DNA from: Arthrobacter crystallopoietes
Lineage (GTDB): Bacteria > Actinomycetota > Actinomycetes > Actinomycetales > Micrococcaceae
Assembly (NCBI RefSeq): GCF_017603825.1
Contig: NZ_CP072014.1
Span: 2,418,001 to 2,482,000 of the forward strand
Direction: 5' to 3'
Length of the DNA: 64,000 nucleotides
The notes under the pieces: model-generated
Databases searched by the model: none
What the model was told of the DNA's origin: nothing
Seen by the model: the letters and a program-made list of their open reading frames with translations, nothing else
Shown: one piece after another, positions 44,301-51,160 of the stretch
Numbering within the stretch: the stretch's first letter is position 1
Layout of the letters: each line of letters starts with the position of its first letter
Made by a program: the position numbers and the translations under genes

Positions 44301-44944
44301 CCGTGGCCTCGCATAACGAGCTGGGCGCCGGCATGCAGTTGGCTCTGAAGGACCTCGAGATCCGCGGCGCCGGCAACCTGCTCGGCGGCGAACAGTCCGG
44401 GCACATCCAGGGCGTCGGGTTCGACCTGTACATCAGGCTGGTCGGCGAGGCCGTGGCGGACTACCGCGGTGAAGCCGAAGAGAAGGCCGCCGAGATGAAG
44501 ATCGAACTGCCCGTCAATGCCCACCTCCCGCACGACTACGTCCCGGGGGAGCGGCTGCGCCTCGAGGCTTACCGAAAGCTTGCGTCAGCCACGACGCTTG
44601 AGGGGATCGACGAGGTGGTCGAGGAATTGACCGACCGCTACGGCGAACCGCCCCTGCCCGTGCAGAACCTCGTTGCCGTGGCACGGTTCCGTGTGGGTGC
44701 CCGCGAGGTCGGCCTGACCGACGTGGCGCTGCAGGGCAACTTCATCAAGTTCGCCCCGGCCTCCCTGCCCGAGTCCAAGACCATGCGCCTGAACCGCATG
44801 TACCCCGGCTCGCAGGTCAAACCCAACCTCGACTTCATCCTCATCCCCAAGCCGAAAACCTCCCGCATCGGCGGCCGCGACCTCGCCGACCAGGCCGTCC
44901 TCGAATGGGCCCAAGGAGTCATCGACGCCGTGTTCAAGGGGTAG
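41372..44944 (+). CDS. mfd: Transcription-repair coupling factor
   Basis: 1190 residues, the normal length of Mfd. It removes RNA polymerase stalled at DNA lesions and recruits UvrA. Domains in order: UvrB-like N-terminal region ([32 protein letters not shown]), RNA-polymerase-interacting CarD-like domain from about residue 516 ([14 protein letters not shown]), RecG-like translocase with Walker A GDVGYGKT near 673, DEEQRFG at 774, [18 protein letters not shown], and [34 protein letters not shown], then the C-terminal TRCF domain. A second, broken copy of its last 100 codons lies at 46034-46350. Confidence 0.98.
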   Translation: [1190 protein letters not shown]

Positions 44945-45237
44945 CGCTTCGGCGTGGGGGAGGAGTGAAACCGCGCATGACAGCGGCCGCACGACTTTCT
45001 TCAACTGTTTGGCCGGTCCAGCTGAACTCGATGATCATCATCGTCTCGTCCCACGGGTACGGCGGATGGTCGGTGGAAGTGCCGGTCACCCGTCGTCACT
45101 ACAATTCAGGGAGCGGCCGCGGACACAGTCAAGGTCATGAACACGAAATTTAGGTAGGGGAGTGACTCAAACCGGATAGAGTGGGTGCCGCTGCCTCAGC
45201 GAGGAGGCGGTAAACCAATCAAAGAAAGCAACGTCGC

Positions 45238-45435
45238 ATGAACTTTGAATCGCACTCCATGACCCTCAAGCTTTGGGACCGTTCAACCACAATCGAGGCC
45301 TTGGACGCTGCTGTGGCCCAGGTTGCGCTGAAGGCAAACGTCTCCAAGGACCAGGTACGGGTCATCCGGAGCGGGCCCCAGGTCTTCACCGTTGGTTTGG
45401 CCAACAATGCGTCGTCAAACCTCCTCGCTGGCTGA
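45238..45435 (+). CDS. Small protein of unknown function
   Basis: 65 residues. Predicted strand-helix-strand (MTLKLWDRSTTIEALDAAVAQVALKANVSKDQVRVIRSGPQVFTVGL) giving a small alpha/beta unit. No Cys, no signal peptide. The ribosome binding site is weak (AAGAAAG 10-15 bases upstream). The composition fits a real gene. No family recognised. Confidence 0.55.
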   Translation: MNFESHSMTLKLWDRSTTIEALDAAVAQVALKANVSKDQVRVIRSGPQVFTVGLANNASSNLLAG

Positions 45436-45778
45436 CGCGGCGTCGCGACGGATGGTCTCGACGGTGCGCCTCTACTGGTCGGCGTCAGCCGGTCGGTGAG
45501 CGGGCCCATGGTCCAGGGTGCCTTAGCCGAGATATGAGTGCGGTCGAGGTCGACGGAACCTGCGAAGCATTAAAGAAGCAGGAGCAACACCATCAGCCCG
45601 GAGGCCACCATGGTCAGTCCGACGCCCATCCTACTGGCGATAACCACTGCTCGCCGGATGTCGACCAGCCCCGGGCTGGTCCGCTGGACGATCCAGTTAA
45701 TCACTGCAACAACCGCCATGAGTCCGCTGAAAGTGCTGGCAGCGATGCGCGGGCCATGTTTGCACCCTTCTTTCCCGC
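45436..45778 (-). other. Gap with a possible tiny hydrophobic reverse ORF
   Basis: No clear gene. On the reverse strand 45570-45719 encodes a 49-residue hydrophobic peptide (MAVVAVINWIVQRTSP...VGLTMVASGLMVLLLLL) that looks like the last two helices of a small membrane protein; the upstream part runs into the PGPGW relic and no start signal is convincing. It is probably another decayed fragment in this scrap region. Confidence 0.4.
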
Positions 45779-46003
45779 TTACTTCAGGCCCCGGAATCTG
45801 ACCCGTTCGAGCAGATGCGTAGCCCAAGGATAGTGCCGTGACAACACAGCCAGGCCGCCCGCGATGGTGAACAGTCCCGGCCCCGGCAGCACGAGACCGG
45901 CGATTCCCAACGCCATGAGGATCTAGCCCAGCACTTCCGTGCCTGTTGCCACAGTCAAGGCGGAACGGCGCCGCTCCTCCTCGGCATAAGTTCGTCGTCG
46001 CAC
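45779..46003 (-). pseudogene. PGPGW-type membrane protein gene broken by an amber codon
   Basis: Reverse frame from GTG near 46003: VRRRTYAEEERRRSALTVATGTEVLG, then TAG at 45925-45923, then ILMALGIAGLVLPGPGLFTIAGGLAVLSRHYPWA and a stop at 45779. The LPGPG motif between two helices and the flanking pattern are those of the PGPGW family of small actinobacterial membrane proteins. The stop is at a spot where Trp (TGG) is usual, so one G-to-A change explains the loss. An ATG right after the stop could still give the second half. Confidence 0.7.
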
Positions 46004-46033
46004 GCCAGCCCCGTTCGGTGAGTCCGTAGAACG

Positions 46034-46350
46034 AACCGCTCCGGCGAACCGCCGCTGCCCGCGCAGAACCTCATCGCGGTGGCGCGCTTCAGGGTTGGTG
46101 CCCGCGAGGCCGGCCTGACTGAAGTGACCCGCAGGGCAGCTTCATCAAGTTCGCCTCCCTCCCTGCCGAGTCCAAGACCATGTGCCTGAACCGCATGTAC
46201 CCCGGTTATCAGGTCAAACCGAACCTCGACTTCATCCTCATCCCCGAGCCCGAACCTCCCGCATCGGCGGCCGCGACCTCTCCGACCAGGCAGTCCTCGA
46301 ATGGGCCCAAGGCGTCATCGACGCGGTTGTCAAAGGGCAGCGCTTCGAAG
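46034..46350 (+). pseudogene. Second, broken copy of the mfd 3' end
   Basis: About 310 bases that align with 44638-44955, the end of mfd: CCGGCGAACCGCCGCTGCC, the region of [21 protein letters not shown], then [25 protein letters not shown]. Several indels disrupt the frame (for instance before 46150 and near 46250), and many substitutions separate it from the intact copy (roughly 10-15 percent by eye). It starts abruptly after unrelated sequence, so only the last 100 codons were ever here. No start or promoter. Confidence 0.85.
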
Positions 46351-46485
46351 ACGGTTCGGATCCTTGATGGAGACCTCGACGGCACGCTTTACTAGTACGG
46401 CGTCAGCGCCTGCCGGATCATTATCGGCCCGGGCGGCCGGGACTTCGGCGCCACGGATCCTAAACCGGTGACCAAGCGCCGTGGA

Positions 46486-46518
46486 TGTGGCGGTCACCAG
46501 TACGGGAGGACCGCCACA
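46486..46518 (-). terminator. 10-bp hairpin downstream of the secreted-protein gene
   Basis: Arms 46486-46495 and 46509-46518 (TGTGGCGGTC and its complement), 13-base loop, about 40 bases past the stop of the reverse-strand gene that starts at 47062. Likely its terminator. No T-run. Confidence 0.5.
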
Positions 46519-46558
46519 CGCCATGGCGAACCGAATGAACAGGTGCTGTGACAGCTCC

Positions 46559-47062
46559 TTATGAGAGGGCGGCGCACACGTCCGTAACCTTGCCTGGGCC
46601 ATCGGCATTAAATACGCGCACCTCGTTGCCGTCTTCATCGACGGCAAAGTTGAAGTTGCCCACCACAAGGAACAATCCGGGCCTCGCGGACCCAGGGCTC
46701 TCTGGTGTGGGCAGAGGATTGGTCAGGATGTTGCGTCCCCGCACTTCCGTTTCAATGATGGTTTCACCGTTAACAACGACGTCGCGTTCGAAGCGAACCC
46801 CGGTGATGACAGAAGTAAAGGTCTTGCCGTTTGCAGTAAGGGTGATCTTCTGACCGGGGGAGGTGATGATCCTTCTTTCGTTGCCTGTCTCAATCACCTT
46901 GGACTTTCCAGTGAGCGTGAAATCGACCTCGAAGTCGCAGAAGCCGTCGAGGTCGCCACTTCCCCCGACATTGATGGGTGCTACGCCATTGGCAGCAGAC
47001 ACTGGGCTCGCAGTTGCGATGAGACCTGCAACCACGGCAGTGGGGATAAGCCAGTGTTTCAT
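46559..47062 (-). CDS. Secreted protein of unknown function
   Basis: 167 residues with a Sec signal peptide (MKHWLIPTAVVAGLIATASPVSA, cleavage likely after A-x-A before ANGVAP). The mature part is a beta-rich single domain (VDFTLTGKSKVIETGNERRIITSPGQKITLTANGKTFTSVITGVRF), with two Cys (GFCDFE and TDVCAALS) that could pair. No catalytic motif. Such small beta-sandwich proteins are common in actinobacterial secretomes without known role. Single gene, reverse strand, ending near a hairpin. Confidence 0.7.
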   Translation of the reverse strand: MKHWLIPTAVVAGLIATASPVSAANGVAPINVGGSGDLDGFCDFEVDFTLTGKSKVIETGNERRIITSPGQKITLTANGKTFTSVITGVRFERDVVVNGETIIETEVRGRNILTNPLPTPESPGSARPGLFLVVGNFNFAVDEDGNEVRVFNADGPGKVTDVCAALS

Positions 47063-47707
47063 TTTGAGCTCCTTGCAGTTTGGTTCTTGCCCCTATCGGA
47101 AGCCGCCTAGGAAAACCTTTGAATCGGCGACCGCGGACACTGTAAGTTTCTCGACCTTTCGAAAACCTTGTGCTGCAGGTCAGTGCGCTGATAGGGGACT
47201 AAAGCAACCAATAGAAGCGGCTGGCCGGCAACATTTGGGATCTACCAACGTCTTTGGTTGGCGTCTCTTGGATTGCGCTTCGGACCATTACGCGCTTAGA
47301 GGCGTAGCGCTTTGACCATTTCGATAAGATCCCCGTAACAATGAGCCCGGCGCAATGGATGAATCGATACGTCAGCCGATATTGCGCCGCAGAAGGTATT
47401 TGAAGAAAGTATTTTACTTCGTTTAACTCCGCGTGTCCTTCGCGGCGTGTCGCGCCAGGCTTACGTCATAAACCGGATCTCACAACGACGCCTTTTTCAA
47501 AGCACTATGTTTCGCTTCCGATTTGCCATACCTTTTTGGAACTGCAGCACTATCACTGACAATTGGCCCGGATTCCAGCAACGGAAACATCCAATCCGCT
47601 TCCGATTGTCAGTGATCGCTGGACTTCCTCCTGCAATGACAATCGCATTGTGGGAGTGCCGGGGCTCAGCCGTTCAGGGGCAAATTCGGACAGGCTAAGG
47701 AAAGACA
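47063..47707 (+). other. 645-base intergenic region
   Basis: No gene is supported. It separates the divergent secreted-protein gene from the small ORF/glycosyltransferase unit. Apart from the two-part hairpin at 47553-47615 described separately, no repeat, tRNA-like or rRNA-like sequence was seen. The AT content is higher than in the neighbouring genes, as expected for a long 5' leader. Confidence 0.5.
47553..47615 (+). promoter_or_regulatory. Two-part hairpin in the leader of the small ORF/glycosyltransferase unit
   Basis: Outer stem 47553-47563 with 47605-47615 (TCACTGACAAT, 11 bp perfect), internal loop, inner stem 47569-47574 with 47593-47598 (CGGATT with AATCCG, 6 bp), 18-base terminal loop. 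It lies about 90 bases before the small ORF and is not followed by a T-run. The organisation suggests a structured 5' leader or protein-binding site rather than a terminator. Confidence 0.55.
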
Positions 47708-47848
47708 ATGAACATCCCAGCTCTCAATATCAGCACGCCCATTTACGCTTTGGTAGGCCTTATCGCCCTAGCGATCAAGGGTATCCAATCACACCGAGCT
47801 AAACATGCAGCCAACGTGCAACACCGGCTAGGGCGCGGAATATCATGA
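47708..47848 (+). CDS. 46-residue membrane peptide coupled to a glycosyltransferase
   Basis: Reads MNIPALNISTPIYALVG, then LIALAIKGIQSHRAKHAA and a basic tail; one membrane helix with a basic C-terminus. ATG 47708 has AAGGAAAG about six bases upstream, and the stop TGA overlaps the glycosyltransferase ATG (ATGA). The good ribosome binding site and the overlap are the main evidence. It may be a small partner that holds the glycosyltransferase in the membrane, a role that is only inferred. Confidence 0.65.
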   Translation: MNIPALNISTPIYALVGLIALAIKGIQSHRAKHAANVQHRLGRGIS

Positions 47849-49131
47849 GCGGCCCAACAATTACTGCGATCGTTCCTGCCTACAACGAAGAGGAAGGTAT
47901 CGGCGAAACATTAGAAGCATTGTTGAATCAGTCCGAACCTTTTGACGAAATTATCGTGGCTAATGATGCATCCACTGATCGAACGCGTGAGATCTCTTTG
48001 GCATATGGCGTGACTGTGGTGACACCGCCGCAAAACCTTGGCAGTAAGGCTCGCGCACAAAACTTCGCTCTCCCCTTCTGCAAGACCGACCTGGTCCTGC
48101 CCGTTGATGCAGATACTGTGCTTGCACCTGACTATGTATCGCTCATCAAGGAACCGTTTGCTGATCCGGAAGTGGTCATCGCTGCAGGCTGCGTCTTGAC
48201 CAAAAACTCCCGCACAATGACCGAGCGCGGCCGCACAATCGAGTACATGTTTGGCTTTCACTGGCATCGGCCTATCCAAAACGCCGCGAACTCTCCTGTT
48301 GTTTGCTCGGGATGCGATTCAGCATTCCGACGCAAGGATTTAGTCGACTTCGGAGGCTTCCCCGAGCGGACGATAGTGGAGGATATGGACTACACCTGGA
48401 GCCAACAGATCGCCGGGAAACGGGCGGTGTATGTAGGCGATGCTGTGGCTTACGCTGCAGACCCTGACACGATGAAGTATTTGCGCAAGCAGGTGTGGCG
48501 ATGGATGGCAGGCTTTTTCCAGAACGTCCGAATTCACAGTAGGGAACTTTTGCAGAAAAAGCGCATGCTCGCGTTGTGGGTTTTTCTCGCAGTCTGGGAG
48601 ATATTGACTGTTCCATTGTGGTATGTTATGCCGTTGATATGGCTCTTCGTGTTCCAGTGGACGCCAATTGTCGCCGGTGCTTGGTTCTTCGGTGCGGAGT
48701 TCGCGCTTCTAATGCCGCCATTAATCTACGCTTCCATACGTCGAAAAATCTCGTTCTGGCATGTACTTATGTGCATACCGGCGCTCTATGTGGTCAAAGC
48801 AGTGAACTTCACCTACGCATGGAAGGCACTGATCGTGGAACTCGTGCTGTTTCCGCTTGGCCTAAGCAAAGGCCTGCACGATTACGAGAAGGGCCGGGCG
48901 GATACACCGACTTCAGACAGAACGGCTGAACCGCTGCAGACTGTCGCTGGGGCCAGAGTCTCTGCAAGCTCTCCCGGCCTACCGGCAAGAGCAGTTGGCG
49001 CCCCTGATACACCGGCTGTTAATCCGGAGGGTATCGCAAACGAAGGCTACTATCAGGGTATTCAAAGCAGTCCCAAGCGTTTGATGCGCGCGTCCAAGCA
49101 TTCCTCAAGGAGGGTCACGGGTCAGACCTAA
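47845..49131 (+). CDS. Membrane-bound processive-type GT2 glycosyltransferase
   Basis: 428 residues. GT2 catalytic domain: ITAIVPAYNEEEGIGETLEALL, IIVANDASTDRT, DADT (D-x-D), FPERTIVEDMDYTW (catalytic E-D) and RKQVWRWMAGFF (Q/R-x-x-R-W acceptor motif), the set found in hyaluronan, chitin and poly-GlcNAc synthases. After it are three to four membrane helices (LALWVFLAVWEILTVPLWY; LIWLFVFQWTPIVAGAWFFG; ALLMPPLIYASI), then a disordered hydrophilic tail of about 90 residues. Probably makes or extends a linear polysaccharide at the membrane. Only the small ORF is coupled to it; no modification genes follow. Confidence 0.85.
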   Translation: MSGPTITAIVPAYNEEEGIGETLEALLNQSEPFDEIIVANDASTDRTREISLAYGVTVVTPPQNLGSKARAQNFALPFCKTDLVLPVDADTVLAPDYVSLIKEPFADPEVVIAAGCVLTKNSRTMTERGRTIEYMFGFHWHRPIQNAANSPVVCSGCDSAFRRKDLVDFGGFPERTIVEDMDYTWSQQIAGKRAVYVGDAVAYAADPDTMKYLRKQVWRWMAGFFQNVRIHSRELLQKKRMLALWVFLAVWEILTVPLWYVMPLIWLFVFQWTPIVAGAWFFGAEFALLMPPLIYASIRRKISFWHVLMCIPALYVVKAVNFTYAWKALIVELVLFPLGLSKGLHDYEKGRADTPTSDRTAEPLQTVAGARVSASSPGLPARAVGAPDTPAVNPEGIANEGYYQGIQSSPKRLMRASKHSSRRVTGQT

Positions 49132-49397
49132 CTTCTGTCCGCCGTTCGAAGTGGGACACGTCGACAAGTACCGGGACGAGAAAGTTCCGGCCAATGGGCG
49201 ACCGGGAATCTGTGTGGCGAGCTGCTACAGCACGTCAGGAAAGGGTAGCTGGTGCCCAATACCAGTCATCCTCTGTCGTAATTCTGATGCCATATTCGTA
49301 TCAACGGCAACACGAATCTGGGTACGTCTCTGCGTGCCTGTGGGTAGGTAATGTCAGCGTTCAAAATGGAACGCCTGTCCTAGGCTAGAGGATGGAA

Positions 49398-50438
49398 ATG
49401 ATGGGCGAGCATGTGCAGGTTGGAAGCCACAAGATCTGGACCGAGCAGGTCGGCACAGGGCCGGACGTGCTCTTGATCGGTGGTTTAGGGGACACCGTTG
49501 AGTCCTGGCGGTTCCAGCTGGACCGGTTGACCGACCGCTACCGACTAACCGCATTCGATAGCCCCGGCGGAGGCAGGACAGCGATGCTGGGCGGCAAGCT
49601 AACCGTGGAAATGCTGGCCGATGACACCGCAAGATTGCTCCGTACGCTGGGCATTCCAATTGCTCACGTTGCAGGTTTTTCCGAGGGCAGCATCATCGCC
49701 CAGGAGCTGGCCATCCGGCACCCGGAGTTGGTCCGCAGTCTCATTCTGCAGAGTACGTGGCTTGTACCTGACATTTGTCTGCGGACTTTTGACCGGTGTG
49801 TACGCTGGATGGTTGAGACGGCCCCGGGCGAGCGGGAATTTCTAGAAGCGCTTTACTTATATCTCTATACGGCGAGGGCGCACAATGACGGCACCGTGGA
49901 ACGGATCATTGGCGACGTACTCAATTTTCCCCACAAGCATGGGGCAGCTGAGATGTTGACTTTCCTCGAAGCCATCGCCAATCGTGACGCCGCGGATCGA
50001 CTTCATATGATCACTGCGCCCACGCTGGTACTGGCGGGCGGTGCCGACAGAGTCACTAGACCGAAGCTCGGACGCGAAGTCGCCGGCAGGATCCGCGGTG
50101 CGCGGTTTGAAGTCATGTCGGAAGAAGGGCACCAACCCTTTCAAGAAGCCTGTGAAAAGTGGAACGCCCGAGTGGATGCCTTCTGGCGTCAGGTCGGCAA
50201 CGACGCTTCTACACCAGCCGTTCATGGCCTTGGCGCTGCCGACAAGGAAGCAGAGGTAACTCGATTAATGGCCGAACGTTACGGGCAACCTTTCACTTTA
50301 GAAGCAGAGGCACAAAGCTCCAGTTCCATTGACAGCGATGGTGGAGGGCAGGTTGTTGACCGCCGTGCTGCAGTTCCAGACCATGGCCGGGTTGGTGACG
50401 TTTCGAAGGCCGTTGCCGCCGCTGGCGATCCTGCGTGA
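49398..50438 (+). CDS. Alpha/beta hydrolase with an odd C-terminal extension
   Basis: Cytoplasmic alpha/beta hydrolase. Nucleophile S97 in AGFSEGS (G-x-S-x-G), catalytic D219 in LAGGADRVT and H247 in EEGHQPF; HG-like oxyanion region at GGLGDTVESW. The family normally ends near residue 275, but this frame goes on to 346 through a Ser- and Ala-rich tail. The last 45 codons lie over an oppositely oriented broken gene (50300-50700), so the native stop may have been lost. Starts ATG 49392, 49398 or 49401; AGAGG upstream favours the last two. Substrate unknown. Confidence 0.75.
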   Translation: MMGEHVQVGSHKIWTEQVGTGPDVLLIGGLGDTVESWRFQLDRLTDRYRLTAFDSPGGGRTAMLGGKLTVEMLADDTARLLRTLGIPIAHVAGFSEGSIIAQELAIRHPELVRSLILQSTWLVPDICLRTFDRCVRWMVETAPGEREFLEALYLYLYTARAHNDGTVERIIGDVLNFPHKHGAAEMLTFLEAIANRDAADRLHMITAPTLVLAGGADRVTRPKLGREVAGRIRGARFEVMSEEGHQPFQEACEKWNARVDAFWRQVGNDASTPAVHGLGAADKEAEVTRLMAERYGQPFTLEAEAQSSSSIDSDGGGQVVDRRAAVPDHGRVGDVSKAVAAAGDPA

Positions 50439-50700
50439 AGGTCACAATGACAATCGTAGGCAGGTTGCCGCCGACTTTGACCGTGTCGACGCTCATAGTG
50501 GCGTTGAACGGGGCCGTTCGGCGGGACTTGTCGTAGTTCCACCGCAGGTTGATCGATCCGACATTCACCGTCCTGTTCTGCCGGATGAAGTCGACCGTGT
50601 AGCCGTTGTTGCCCAGACCCAGAAGGTTGCCGTCCCGCGGCCGGAGGGGGGAGAGACGGTTAGCGGAGCCCCGGTCTGCCCGGGCTGATGGAGGCAGGAT
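50300..50700 (-). pseudogene. Broken gene for a beta-rich secreted-type protein
   Basis: The reverse strand holds two clean in-frame blocks in different frames: NLLGLGNNGYTVDFIRQNRTVNVGSINLRWNYDKSRRTAPFNATMSVDTVKVGG (about 50650-50435) and, after a shift near 50432, SGGNGLRNVTNPAMVWNCSTAVNNLPSTIAVNGTGAL to a stop near 50300. Alternating polar/hydrophobic residues and Asn richness look like a secreted beta-sandwich. Start and signal peptide were not found. It is a relic; the exact family is not recognised. Confidence 0.55.
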
Positions 50701-50872
50701 TGATCTGCTGGCTGTAGGTGGAGCTCACCCTGTCGTCCGCTTCAGGCCGTCCTGCGGTGGATCCATTGGTGGTTTGGATGTCCAATCCGCGCAGCGGGCT
50801 GTTATGCACTTGGCAGGAAGTGACGATTTAAGGATTAGGTATAACAGGCTGCCGGGCGAAGACAGTTTGAAG

Positions 50873-51160
50873 CTACTCTGCTTCAGGCGCTTCATAGCGG
50901 AGCTTAGCCCAGTTTTCGGCCACAGCTAAGTGTCTCCTTGCCGCGGCCACCACGGCCTCCGGTATGGGATCGCGCCAGGCCCGCGCAAGGTCTGTGAGCG
51001 TCTCCGCGGCAGAACGACGTGCCAAGGCCAATTCCATGGAATCGGCGATGCCAACACGGATGGCTGGTGTTGCGGTCATGCCTTGTATTCGAAGCAAGGT
51101 GGTCAAACGGATTGCTTCGGCACGCCTCAGAGCAACTCGTGCAGGTGCAGGCTGAGCCAT
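50873..51160 (-). CDS. Unknown small protein after the PucR gene
   Basis: Up to 95 residues, helical, Ala/Arg rich (MELALARRSAAETLTDLARAWRDPIPEAVVAAARRHLAVAENWAKLRY). It overlaps the 3' end of the PucR-type gene by 34 bases if ATG 51160 is used, or starts at ATG 51079 without overlap. Neither start has a good ribosome binding site. The composition is plausible and the place suggests co-transcription with the regulator. Family unknown. Confidence 0.45.
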   Translation of the reverse strand: MAQPAPARVALRRAEAIRLTTLLRIQGMTATPAIRVGIADSMELALARRSAAETLTDLARAWRDPIPEAVVAAARRHLAVAENWAKLRYEAPEAE

